Shown here: one piece after another, positions 17,602 through 26,201 of the stretch
Layout of the letters: each line of letters starts with the position of its first letter
Position numbering within the stretch: position 1 is the first letter of the stretch
From: Saprospiraceae bacterium
Lineage (GTDB): Bacteria > Bacteroidota > Bacteroidia > Chitinophagales > Saprospiraceae
Direction of reading: 5' to 3'
NCBI GenBank assembly: GCA_020631355.1
Contig: JAHDHL010000005.1
Location: forward strand, 66,525 to 130,524
Length of the DNA stretch: 64,000 nt
Translations under genes and position numbers: made by a program
The notes under the pieces: model-generated
Database searches by the model: none
What the model saw: the letters and a program-made list of their open reading frames with translations, nothing else
Told to the model about the DNA's origin: nothing

Positions 17602-17886
17602 CTAATCTCCTGCCAAGCAAGTTCCGAATATTCCTACGGCCATTTCCATCCAGATAAGAATGAAACCGAATAATGCAAGAATCATCCATAATATTCTTTG
17701 ATGTTTGGATGGGATTCGTTTATGAATATTATCCATGACTATTCCTAGGATGAAAAGCAGTATTCCTGCTACGACGAAATCCATCAAACCCCAATTGACC
17801 TCCTCCGTGAATCGCATGGCAATCAAGGGAATGGAAAGAATGGTGGGAATCACCATTGCCATTCGGATGTATTTATTCTTCATCAT
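17602..17886 (-). CDS. small three-helix membrane protein
   Basis: A 94-residue protein with three hydrophobic helices (MAMVIPTILSIPLIAMRF; FVVAGILLFILGIVM; ILWMILALFGFILIWMEMAVG). The polar turn between helices 2 and 3 is basic (NIHKRIPSKHQR), so it faces the cytoplasm. There is a Cys near the C-terminus. The start at 17886 (MMKNKYIRM) follows a short stretch with no good upstream signal. The family is unknown. It is transcribed towards the REP-like repeat. Confidence 0.7.
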   Translation of the reverse strand: MMKNKYIRMAMVIPTILSIPLIAMRFTEEVNWGLMDFVVAGILLFILGIVMDNIHKRIPSKHQRILWMILALFGFILIWMEMAVGIFGTCLAGD

Positions 17887-18067
17887 AAAATATATTCCTA
17901 CCAAGTTATTTTTATGTATCAATCCCATCGGGATACTGGAACATTCCCAAGGAATTCCATAGGGAATGAGGATGCACTGAATTAGTATTATAATCGAAAG
18001 TAATTATTATTATCAGAACAGATTCGTGATTACTGGCTTATCTTCATTCAGAAAAAATCTGGAATAA

Positions 18068-20455
18068 ATGAAGACGAAATTATACTTCCTGATTCCATTC
18101 TTATTCTTCTGCACCTTTTCCCATGCAAAGGATTGGAAAGCAGCAAGCGATATCCTTGAGAATTATCAGGACAATACCAATCCCAATAAAAGAGCATTCA
18201 TCAGGGATATAGAAGCAACTGGTATTACTGGGAATGGATACCGGGATTTTGAGGTATCAACAAGTGATAGTACCACATTCTACAGGTTTCTTGCGGCTTT
18301 GGATTATGAGGAAGATCGTTGGTATGCAGAAATGACATCCATTGATTTCTTACATATGGGACTCCGCCTTGCCAAGACGGAGGAAGATAGTTTAGGGTGT
18401 TACAAATCTTTGGTTTTGGCCTATTTTGTAGAAATAGCCAATGAGGTAGATACGAAACAGCAAAGAAAATTAAAAAACAAACTTGATGAAATAGCTAAAG
18501 AAATAGAAAATATTGAATCCGACTCACCCTCAATCCTGGAAACAAAACACATCCTAAAGCATAATATGGGTGTCGTTCTTCGGTACTTGCGGGATTTTGA
18601 TGAAGCCAGACGTATTCTTGAATCCATTTCGAGTATGGATAGGGTAGCGTTCACTTCTTCGGAAGAAAGGAAAGTAGACATTGTATCCAATTCCATCAAT
18701 GAGTTGGGCCGTGTGTATCTGAGTTGGGGAATTTTGGAAAATAATAAGGAATATTTAAAAATTGCCCTTTCGAAATTCGATGAAGCAATAGACTTGCTTC
18801 ATGATGAAAATGGAACATTGATATGTAGCCCAAGGCACTTGAAAGAATTATATCAGCGTAAGCTGCACGTCACTGCTCGTTTGACCAGAAATAAGACCAA
18901 AGTTCTGGACCTTGAGGAAAAAGTCAGAAAATTCACCTACGAAGATTGTTTTTCCGAAAAGGACAAAGCCATTTATGGTTATATGTTCAGATCCATAGCT
19001 AAGGATTTTCGGGATTATGAAGTTATTGAGGATGTCACGCTGAGTGCAGAACAAAATGATGAACGCACAGATATGGATAATTGGTTGGGTGCAGCTTTTA
19101 TCTTTTTGGTTGGATTATTATTCATATCAAGTTCATTAATGATAAGGTCAAGGAGAGGAGAAAATGAACTTCAGAAAATTGTTTCTTTTCTGGAAGTCCT
19201 GCAAAGTAATTCATCCAACTTATTGAAATCGACCGAAATCGTCAAGGAGGGAGAGGGAATAAAGGAATATCTGGATTCCTATCTGCCGGAACAATTTTCC
19301 TTTTTCCAAAAACATTTGGAGGAGAGTTCCGCCACTACAATTATATTATTCAATCGGGATGATAATACGGTTGTTGCCAAAATGGTTTATGTCGAAGACG
19401 GCGCATTGGTAGACCTGAGTGCAAAGGTCGAAAAGGTAGATGAACAGAGTATTTATTATCCTTATTTTATAGGAGAAAAAATAGATGATTATGTAGAGGG
19501 AGAATTCCTACGAAATTTTAAAAATCATAATTCCAGCATTGATAAGGATTATCTGACAAAAAAGGAAGTAGATACGGAATCATTGATTTGTGTTCCCTTG
19601 TTATATGGAAAAAATAAACTCCCTCTAGGAATTATTACACTACAAAGTAGCAGGAAGAATTTTTTCAAAAAGGAGCATGTCAATTTAATTAAATCCTTAT
19701 CCAATAATATGACAATTGTTGCTTCTAATTTTGAAATCATACAACAGAAACACCGCTTATTAAGAGTGATAGACCATCGAATCGGGAATTATATAGATAT
19801 GAATGTCAGGTCATTGGGTAATATCAAACGGAATATGGAAAAATGGGATGAGAATACCCTGAAAACCAAACTGATTGAATTTGGTGGTGATTCCCAGATA
19901 TTAAAGAAAACCCTTACGGGGTTATTATATTGGGTAGAAATATTGGGACTACAGGATAGGGGCGATTCCAAGATAGAGGAATTCATATTGAAAGAAGCCA
20001 TCAAGGACGAAATAGAACAACTTCATTTTCCCATTACAGAACAAGGTGTAAATATTGATTTGTCAAATCTGAAAGCATCCTTGATGGTTGATTTTCCTAA
20101 AATATATATAGGGGAAATTATTTCAAACCTATTGATTAATAGTATCCAACATTTTGCAAGTATCAGGATAGATAATCCGAGCATTAGCATCTCAAGTAGA
20201 ATTAATGATGATTCCTTGGTGATTGATTTTTGGGACAATGGTCTCGGTATGCCGGACTCAGTGAAAAAGGATATGTTTTCCAAATCCATTTCGAGTGAAT
20301 ACCAAGCCAAGAGTATGGGAGGAGGTTTCGGTAGTATGATTATACGGTACTTGGTTACGAAACTCGGGGGTGATGCTCGTGTGGTTCATTCGAATAAGAC
20401 GGATGGTACATTGATAGAGATATTAATACCTCGCAAATTCATAAGTAATGATTAA
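18068..20455 (+). CDS. membrane sensor histidine kinase with GAF domain
   Basis: A 795-residue protein: signal peptide 1-20; a ~310-residue helical, TPR-like periplasmic sensor; a membrane helix at about 337-360; a GAF-type domain at about 390-560; then a kinase core. The presumed phospho-accepting His (~568) lies in RVIDHRIGNYIDMN, which is not a canonical HisKA H-box. The ATP-binding domain has an N-box (SNLLINSIQHF, ~684), a G1 box (DNGLGMP, ~723) and a G2 box (GGGFGSMI, ~750). Its stop overlaps the regulator gene by 8 nt, so the two form a pair. The signal is unknown; TPR-type periplasmic sensors are common in Bacteroidota kinases. Confidence 0.88.
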   Translation: MKTKLYFLIPFLFFCTFSHAKDWKAASDILENYQDNTNPNKRAFIRDIEATGITGNGYRDFEVSTSDSTTFYRFLAALDYEEDRWYAEMTSIDFLHMGLRLAKTEEDSLGCYKSLVLAYFVEIANEVDTKQQRKLKNKLDEIAKEIENIESDSPSILETKHILKHNMGVVLRYLRDFDEARRILESISSMDRVAFTSSEERKVDIVSNSINELGRVYLSWGILENNKEYLKIALSKFDEAIDLLHDENGTLICSPRHLKELYQRKLHVTARLTRNKTKVLDLEEKVRKFTYEDCFSEKDKAIYGYMFRSIAKDFRDYEVIEDVTLSAEQNDERTDMDNWLGAAFIFLVGLLFISSSLMIRSRRGENELQKIVSFLEVLQSNSSNLLKSTEIVKEGEGIKEYLDSYLPEQFSFFQKHLEESSATTIILFNRDDNTVVAKMVYVEDGALVDLSAKVEKVDEQSIYYPYFIGEKIDDYVEGEFLRNFKNHNSSIDKDYLTKKEVDTESLICVPLLYGKNKLPLGIITLQSSRKNFFKKEHVNLIKSLSNNMTIVASNFEIIQQKHRLLRVIDHRIGNYIDMNVRSLGNIKRNMEKWDENTLKTKLIEFGGDSQILKKTLTGLLYWVEILGLQDRGDSKIEEFILKEAIKDEIEQLHFPITEQGVNIDLSNLKASLMVDFPKIYIGEIISNLLINSIQHFASIRIDNPSISISSRINDDSLVIDFWDNGLGMPDSVKKDMFSKSISSEYQAKSMGGGFGSMIIRYLVTKLGGDARVVHSNKTDGTLIEILIPRKFISND

Positions 20456-21317
20456 AAAAATCCTAGTAGTCGATGATGATGTAACGCGTTTGCGATTGAA
20501 CAGGGATATCCAGGAGTATTTTGACTATTTTCTAAACAAAGAGAATAATTATACTTTCAAGATAGAGGTGTTGGATGTGCATCTGGACGCTCCCGAAAAA
20601 TTATGGGAATATCTGGATTCGGAAAATGCGGTCTTTCCTGATTTCATATTCCTTGATTGGTACTTCAAGGATAGGGACCAAGGAGAGGATGGATATACAG
20701 GTGAAAAAATCCTCAAGGAATTAATGAAAAGAAAGCAATTCGCCCATCTTGAGGAGAATGAATCTGATATATCGAATTTGAAAAAATATAAGGATTTGGA
20801 AGTGGTCGTGCTTTCCAGATTCGTGAAACTTCCCGGCTTGAATAATCTGGAGGGTATGCTGTTGGAGGGTGCCATTTCCGCTACGACAAAGGATGTCCTT
20901 GATACCTCCAATAAAAGCTTGGTGGATTATCTGAATAGATGGATTTTATCCACCAGATTCGGGTCGATATTATATCCTGAAAATATTGGCGGGAAGCATC
21001 CCCGTGTTGATATGGCTACCATCAATGCATGGCTTGAAAAAAGAGATAGTATCATGAATCCCAAACAATATGTCGAAACGGATTTGCGAATGGATGAATT
21101 ATTGAATCATGATGTTTATGGTCCTTTTTTTAAGGATAGGTGTATTGGCATACCAAGAGAAAAAATGAAAGGTGGTGCTAAGAAATATTTCAATCAATAT
21201 ACCAGTAAGATAGCAACGGAATACCTAGGAATAGAAACCGTTGATACCCATTTATGGCCCATTATAGCCATACGGCATAAACTCCCCTTTATGATGGAAT
21301 ATATCAAGAAGATATGA
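20448..21317 (+). CDS. atypical response regulator with large unknown C-terminal domain
   Basis: A 289-residue protein. The N-terminus (MIKKILVVDDDV) carries the acidic triplet of a receiver domain. The phospho-acceptor Asp is about D70 in DFIFLDWYF, the Ser/Thr switch is in VVLSRF (~121), and the conserved Lys is in ATTKD (~147). The receiver is about 30 residues longer than usual, with insertions around residues 25-50 and 85-115. The remaining ~140 residues are not a recognisable DNA-binding, GGDEF or phosphatase domain. They contain acidic and aromatic helices (INAWLEKRDSIMNPKQYV, FFKDRCIGIPREKMKGG). It is translationally coupled to the kinase and terminated at 21346. Confidence 0.8.
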   Translation: MIKKILVVDDDVTRLRLNRDIQEYFDYFLNKENNYTFKIEVLDVHLDAPEKLWEYLDSENAVFPDFIFLDWYFKDRDQGEDGYTGEKILKELMKRKQFAHLEENESDISNLKKYKDLEVVVLSRFVKLPGLNNLEGMLLEGAISATTKDVLDTSNKSLVDYLNRWILSTRFGSILYPENIGGKHPRVDMATINAWLEKRDSIMNPKQYVETDLRMDELLNHDVYGPFFKDRCIGIPREKMKGGAKKYFNQYTSKIATEYLGIETVDTHLWPIIAIRHKLPFMMEYIKKI

Positions 21318-21345
21318 TGCTCGGAAATCTTCTGAAAATTCATTG

Positions 21346-21379
21346 AATGGCTTAGTGTAAAATATTATACTAAGCCATT
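21346..21379 (+). terminator. terminator of the kinase-regulator operon
   Basis: An 11-bp stem AATGGCTTAGT (21346-21356) pairs with 21369-21379 and can extend inward with weak pairs. TTAATTATTATT follows. It lies 29 nt past the regulator stop. Confidence 0.75.
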
Positions 21380-21520
21380 TTAATTATTATTAAAATAAAA
21401 ACAAGACACTTATAATAATTCTATTTCTATTCCATCAAGAATGAATTCTACTGATATTTGTAATGTACTCAAAAACAAAGCCCACCTTAAAAAAGGCAGG
21501 CTTGAGTAAAAGGAACATCT

Positions 21521-21579
21521 TTGTAGGAAGTTCCAGATTTGACCGTCTTAAATATATTACAAATATATCGTTCCTACAA
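21521..21579 (+). repeat. inverted repeat in the leader of the 21629 lipoprotein
   Basis: TTGTAGGAA (21521-21529) pairs with TTCCTACAA (21571-21579). The 41-nt interior contains AT-rich self-complementary sequence (AATATATTAC / ATATAT). It lies 50 nt before the lipoprotein start and may be part of its 5' leader. Nothing else is recognised in the 21380-21628 gap, which is very AT-rich just before the ATG. Confidence 0.35.
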
Positions 21580-21628
21580 GATTTCCTTTTTTATAAATTA
21601 TTTATTTTAAACAGTTAAATTTTTTAAG

Positions 21629-22246
21629 ATGAAAAGGTTAATTCAATTTGTAAGTTTGATGATGTTATCGCTACTAGGATGTAGCAGTACCGTAGGAGGG
21701 ATGGACACGCTACCCTTAAAGATGTATCAAGAAGGTGTTTTTAGTATTCCTTCGTACCAGATGCAAGAAATGAAGAAAGGATTCATACAAGAAAAGGAAA
21801 ATGGGGGATTGATTACCATTCCCGTACATGATGATGGTTCTTCGTATTCATCCATCTTGTATAATTTCAAGACACCCGGCAACAGAATCAGTGGCAAGTC
21901 ATTCAGGTGTCAGGGACATTTCGTCATCACGAATGACGGAAAACTAAGGGCCAGTATCGTTACGAGTTCCAATAGGGCACAAGGCTTCACAGGTGCCATC
22001 GAACTCAAGTTTTATGACAAGAATGAAAGGCATGTATTCTCCATTTACACACCCAGCTATGGCGTAAACGGATACGGCTCCAGAAAAGATACTTGGGAAT
22101 ACCAATTCAGTGCTTGGGAAACGGAATTACTCAGGAAGTCATCCTATGCCGGCGGTAATGGCATACACACACCGAAAGGCCTGAACTGGGGGGATATCTA
22201 CTACTATAGTAAGACTATCTTCGAGGCTTTTGCTAAGGGAGGGTAG
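21629..22246 (+). CDS. lipoprotein, unknown
   Basis: A 205-residue protein with a lipoprotein signal (MKRLIQFVSLMMLSLLGC, Cys18), then a Ser/Gly linker. The mature domain of ~180 residues is rich in Gly, Ser, Tyr and Lys. It contains a beta-rich block (KSFRCQGHFVITNDGKLRAS, GAIELKFYDKNERHVFSIY) and a Trp/Tyr-rich C-terminus with GLNWGDIYYYSK. I do not recognise a family. It sits downstream of the two-component pair but behind a terminator, so it is a separate unit; whether that pair controls it is open. Its own terminator follows at 22278. Confidence 0.75.
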   Translation: MKRLIQFVSLMMLSLLGCSSTVGGMDTLPLKMYQEGVFSIPSYQMQEMKKGFIQEKENGGLITIPVHDDGSSYSSILYNFKTPGNRISGKSFRCQGHFVITNDGKLRASIVTSSNRAQGFTGAIELKFYDKNERHVFSIYTPSYGVNGYGSRKDTWEYQFSAWETELLRKSSYAGGNGIHTPKGLNWGDIYYYSKTIFEAFAKGG

Positions 22247-22277
22247 AATGTTAGTCTTGTTTTAAGGTGTGGATAAA

Positions 22278-22311
22278 AGAAAGCTGCTTCATCTGAATGA
22301 AGCAGCTTTCT
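22278..22311 (+). terminator. terminator of the 21629 lipoprotein gene
   Basis: A perfect 15-bp stem (22278-22292 with 22297-22311) with the 4-nt loop CTGA, 31 nt past the stop. The downstream T-tract is weak. Confidence 0.75.
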
Positions 22312-22395
22312 TGTCAATCGATTCATGGTGGTTTGGGAGGATGAAATGCCATTCTAGGAATATAATGGTATAGGATTGGATTCCAAGAATCTTTT

Positions 22396-23817
22396 CTAAT
22401 TATCCCCGCCAGTAATATTGTAAGATAAACTGAAGAAACCGGATGGTTTCAAGGAATTAATAAGGCCATCATTATCTAATTGGTTAACGAATTCCTTTTT
22501 GTATTCTCCGTCATTTTCAATCAGGGGATTCAGACGGTTGGTTCTGATTAGGGACAAACCTAACTGGATGATGACCCTCTTTTTTTTGCCGAGGATGGCT
22601 CCGCCACCAACATAGTAGGATACATTGGTATCCAATGCCCCATCAAAATCCGCACCTATCCCAAAGCTGAATACGGGGGAGATATCCTTATGGACTCTCG
22701 GACTGATATGAATGAATGCCGCAATTCCAGGACGCACACCCAATCCTGTTCGGTATGATTTGATCGTGACGCTATCTCCGGGAGTGTCCAGGGGTTCGAA
22801 TTTGACATTCTCGGCATTGGGTCCGAATGATAGGGCAGGCCCAACACTGAAGTCCACTTTCAAACCGCCCCTAATCCTTTTTTTGAGAATGGATTTATCC
22901 AAGTCAGGTGCTTTGGAGTCCTTGGGCCTTTCAAAATTTATAATGATGTCCAGTTGGTCACTCTTGGGAACAAATACACCTGATTCAAAGACGAAAGTAG
23001 TAGAATCAGTTAGCTTTTCCTTGATTTGAATGATTTCCATTGCCAATGCATCGTATTGCCCGTCCTCAATCTTTTCATGTGCTTTCTTCATATAGTCTAG
23101 GGCATCAATGGCTTTTTTCCTAGCATTGGGATCCTGGATTTGATCCAACTGCTTTTGGTATTCGTCCTTTATGTTTTCATATGACCGATTATAATCGGAA
23201 ATGATATCCTTGAGTGCTTGGTTGCTAGGTAAAACGCTCAAGACGGATTTTGACTTTGTCGTATTAGTCAGGCCAGGGGATACTAATTCCCTGATGAGAT
23301 GCTCCTTGGTGATGTCCAGTTGTTGTATCCTCTCAAGATTCTTACAATAACCATGGCAGGCTTGTAATAATACTTTTGTCGCTGCTGTGTCCGCTACGGA
23401 TGAAGTGGAAGAATCCAATGCTACTGGGGGAACTGATGATTGGACTAATGTATTCGCTTTCATCATTGTTTTCCCACCTTTTTCGGATTCCGTCTTTGCT
23501 GCTTCGGCTGTTCCTCCCTTTTCTTCCAAACCAAACAGCGTATTCATCGATGTAGGAGCTAGGGTAATGAAATTCCTCTCATTCCAAGTGATTTTAGGTG
23601 TGTAGATTAATGTATTCACACCATGAACCCTGATAAAGACATCCTCACCTTTTTTGATGTATTTGGTAGACTCATATTTTTTTGTTTCAGCATTATACCT
23701 ATACATGTTGGTTTTGAATGATTTCTTGGGCGTCACGACATGGTATTCTATCATGATCTGTCCTTTTACGGCCACATAGCAAAACATACTGAGTAGAATA
23801 ATGATTAAATTTCTCAT
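22396..23817 (-). CDS. exported envelope protein with C-terminal barrel-like region
   Basis: A 473-residue protein. The signal peptide is at about 1-20 (MRNLIIILLSMFCYVAVKGQ). Residues about 20-110 are beta-rich and Tyr-rich. Residues about 110-270 are helical and charged, with a CxxxC pair (CHGYCKNLERI). The last ~170 residues have alternating strands typical of an outer-membrane beta-barrel (GLKVDFSVGPALSFGP, VSYYVGGGAILGKKKRVIIQLGLSLI, GFFSLSYNITGG). The start at 23817 was chosen for the signal peptide. It may be an outer-membrane protein with a periplasmic helical domain. Specific function is unknown. Confidence 0.75.
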   Translation of the reverse strand: MRNLIIILLSMFCYVAVKGQIMIEYHVVTPKKSFKTNMYRYNAETKKYESTKYIKKGEDVFIRVHGVNTLIYTPKITWNERNFITLAPTSMNTLFGLEEKGGTAEAAKTESEKGGKTMMKANTLVQSSVPPVALDSSTSSVADTAATKVLLQACHGYCKNLERIQQLDITKEHLIRELVSPGLTNTTKSKSVLSVLPSNQALKDIISDYNRSYENIKDEYQKQLDQIQDPNARKKAIDALDYMKKAHEKIEDGQYDALAMEIIQIKEKLTDSTTFVFESGVFVPKSDQLDIIINFERPKDSKAPDLDKSILKKRIRGGLKVDFSVGPALSFGPNAENVKFEPLDTPGDSVTIKSYRTGLGVRPGIAAFIHISPRVHKDISPVFSFGIGADFDGALDTNVSYYVGGGAILGKKKRVIIQLGLSLIRTNRLNPLIENDGEYKKEFVNQLDNDGLINSLKPSGFFSLSYNITGGDN

Positions 23818-23951
23818 TTTGAAATAATTTATGGGATGCATCTGCATCATTATTGAATAGAGTGTTCGTTGGGAAATGATTCAATGCCTGGTTTGCAATT
23901 CATTTTATTCCCATGAGGAAAATGTTGGGTTCAATATTGCTGAAAAAGCAA

Positions 23952-24003
23952 GGCAAGCCCATCCGAAACTAGTCAGGCAAGTTTCGGAATGGTAGGGATT
24001 GCC
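23952..24003 (-). terminator. long hairpin after the 24055 gene
   Basis: The inner stem CCGAAACT (23963-23970) pairs with AGTTTCGG (23980-23987). The outer pairing is GGCAA (23952-23956) with TTGCC (23999-24003), with further CCCA/TGG-type pairs between. It lies about 50 nt past the minus-strand stop and is a plausible terminator, though without a strong T-tract. Confidence 0.45.
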
Positions 24004-24054
24004 GTACTTGGATTAGTGAATTAGAATGAGTTGACTAAAAAGCAACTCTGATGG

Positions 24055-24510
24055 TTAGTTATCTTCTTTCTTGATGGTGATGATGTTGAGGTTTTCATCG
24101 CTTGGATCAGTTACTTCAGTCAGTAGGTACATTTTGCGTATATCCCCTACTGCATCCTCATTTCCGGCCCCAGTATAGAATGTCCTGTTCCCTTTGTTGT
24201 AACCATCCCTGATGGTTTCCTCTCCTCCTCCTGCAAAATTGGTGATTTGAAGTTTGGCTTGCATGGTGGACTGAAGTACACCGAACCTGAGTTTATGGAA
24301 TCTTGCTTGTGTACTTACTGTAAATACTGTGGATTTCAGGTGGTTGCCCTTTTTGTGGCACATTATTTTACCATTATCTTTGAAGTAAATGGTTAATCCT
24401 TCCCCAGTGGTCTTGATAACTTTAGGGCTCGCCAAGGAATCTGCTTCAATGACCAAATTGCCATTATCCTGGTATCTCACCGAGGTTACATCTTCTATTG
24501 TTTCGTACAT
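24055..24510 (-). CDS. small protein paired with the deiminase-like gene
   Basis: A 151-residue protein without a signal peptide. Its first 60 residues are beta-rich (VRYQDNGNLVIEADS, GEGLTIYFKDNGKIMCHKKG). The remainder mixes helices and Gly/Asn-rich loops (NFAGGGEETIRDGYNKGNRTFYTG). No family is recognised. The start at 24510 lies 43 nt behind the stop of the deiminase-like gene on the same strand, so co-transcription is likely and it may be a partner or substrate. The longer frame from 24582 would overlap that gene and is less likely. Confidence 0.7.
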   Translation of the reverse strand: MYETIEDVTSVRYQDNGNLVIEADSLASPKVIKTTGEGLTIYFKDNGKIMCHKKGNHLKSTVFTVSTQARFHKLRFGVLQSTMQAKLQITNFAGGGEETIRDGYNKGNRTFYTGAGNEDAVGDIRKMYLLTEVTDPSDENLNIITIKKEDN

Positions 24511-24553
24511 AATATTAAGTTTAAATGTGATTAAATGATATTTTATTTTCAGA

Positions 24554-26011
24554 TTAGGATATTGCTCTGTTTTGCCTGACAAGAACTTTGGTCAAACACC
24601 TTGGCCCTCCTCTTTTTATTAAAAATGGTAGGTAATTCGTCAGTCTGACAACCTTGAAACCCAGATTGGTGAAAATCCTTTCATTCTCATCATCATAGTA
24701 TTTTAAATCTTCCCAATTACCCGCTTTGATTCCATTTTTTTTATCAGCATATTCATTACTCATGTCCTTGCCATAAGTAGGCATCCATATGACATTCTTA
24801 TCAGAATCTACTTTTGTGAATTGGATAATGGAATTATTATACGGTGCAATACACCAGTATCTCGAGTAACGGTCTTCTGAATCTTTATTTTTCTGATCGA
24901 TGTAAATCAATGGCATAGGGTTGCGATAAATAGAAACATGACCTTCCATTTTATTTCGAATAATCCGAATGAAATGTTCTATTCCTTCTTCTATGTGCTT
25001 GAAAATTCCGGTATCTATGTTGAAAAGGTTGATGGGTTTTCCTATAACAAGTACATCATTTTTGAATTTATCCTTACCAAGTGGAGTGATGAATAGATCC
25101 AAGTGGTTGAGTGGTTGGAAACTTCCACTGTTTAATGGGATGAATACGTTTTCTTTTGGAAGGCAGCCCTTGATACTTTCTTTTTGTTGATTCCTGAGTA
25201 TGATGACATTCTCTGGATCTATGTTGAAATTCTTGGAGAAGAATTGTTTTAAATCTTCTTCTGTTTCCTTGTCAGAATTGATATTGTCAGCTCCCACTAG
25301 AACATAATCGCCTACGAATAAAACATTGCCACCTACCAATCGGGAATAGGAATGGGTTTCTGCTGTGAGACAGGAATCTGCCAATCCGAAATCTTCCCAC
25401 TTTTCTATGAGTGAATAAGCAGTCGCATCTTTGTAATCCACTTCATTCGGAACCCAAATTTTCATATTATATTTTCCTGTTTCGTTGATTGCGATGATCA
25501 TTCTATCTTGTAACCACATTTCAGGTTGGGTCCGGTCTCCTTGGAAAACTGCCTTTATTTTTCCTTTTTCCTGATCGTTTATAAATCCGCTGAGTGTAAG
25601 TATGGATGAATTCACATCCTCTAGTTTTGATAGTGTGCCCTCAAAACTACTTCCTATCTCAAAAGGCGAAACCGTCAACAGTTTGAGTTTATTCTCCTCA
25701 CCGTATAAGTCGTTGAAAGTATCCATGAGCTTGAATACCAAATCCGTATATATCTTATTATAGGCATTCCGACCTTTCCTATCTTTGAATTCGTTGGGGC
25801 TGGGATAATTAATGGCAATACACAATATACGCCCATTCGAGTCATTCAAGGGTCTCCAAGAGGTTCTAGGAATAGCTTCACAAGCTTTTAGTAATTCCTT
25901 GTCAATGTTGGTAGAACTTCTTGTGTTGTATTTCTTGTCCTTACTATTCCCGCTTTCTTTTCTTTCGTTTAAGGCAAAGGTTAACCTATCAGGTAAAATT
26001 CTAAGTTTCAT
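24554..26011 (-). CDS. GME-fold (agmatine/peptidyl-arginine deiminase-like) protein
   Basis: A 485-residue protein that I place in the guanidino-group-modifying enzyme superfamily by its ordered motifs. These are MWLQDRMII (about 167-175; family W-x-R-D-x-G), LVGGNVLFV (~225; family EGGN), NHLDLFI (~302; family H-x-D) and GGPRCLTKV (~468-476; the catalytic Cys region, family GG-x-x-H-C-x-T). These enzymes hydrolyse or transfer guanidino groups, as agmatine deiminase and peptidyl-arginine deiminase do. Changes at the first motif (Q-D-R instead of R-D-x-G) suggest a different substrate or lost activity. There is no signal peptide. It is divergent from the 26202 gene, with a 190-bp shared promoter region. 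Confidence 0.65.
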   Translation of the reverse strand: MKLRILPDRLTFALNERKESGNSKDKKYNTRSSTNIDKELLKACEAIPRTSWRPLNDSNGRILCIAINYPSPNEFKDRKGRNAYNKIYTDLVFKLMDTFNDLYGEENKLKLLTVSPFEIGSSFEGTLSKLEDVNSSILTLSGFINDQEKGKIKAVFQGDRTQPEMWLQDRMIIAINETGKYNMKIWVPNEVDYKDATAYSLIEKWEDFGLADSCLTAETHSYSRLVGGNVLFVGDYVLVGADNINSDKETEEDLKQFFSKNFNIDPENVIILRNQQKESIKGCLPKENVFIPLNSGSFQPLNHLDLFITPLGKDKFKNDVLVIGKPINLFNIDTGIFKHIEEGIEHFIRIIRNKMEGHVSIYRNPMPLIYIDQKNKDSEDRYSRYWCIAPYNNSIIQFTKVDSDKNVIWMPTYGKDMSNEYADKKNGIKAGNWEDLKYYDDENERIFTNLGFKVVRLTNYLPFLIKRGGPRCLTKVLVRQNRAIS

Positions 26012-26201
26012 GGAAAGTGCTGGTTTAATTTATCAAAATAGAAGCGTCATGAATGTTGACTATTCCATAATACAAACATCCATATATAATGAGGTTTGTA
26101 CAAACCTATTATTTCTCTTTTTTTTAGTTTGATTTCTATTAATTATCTTATAAAATGCTAATTTACAAATATTTAGATGTGAATGTAATTATAGTTTAAA
26201 A

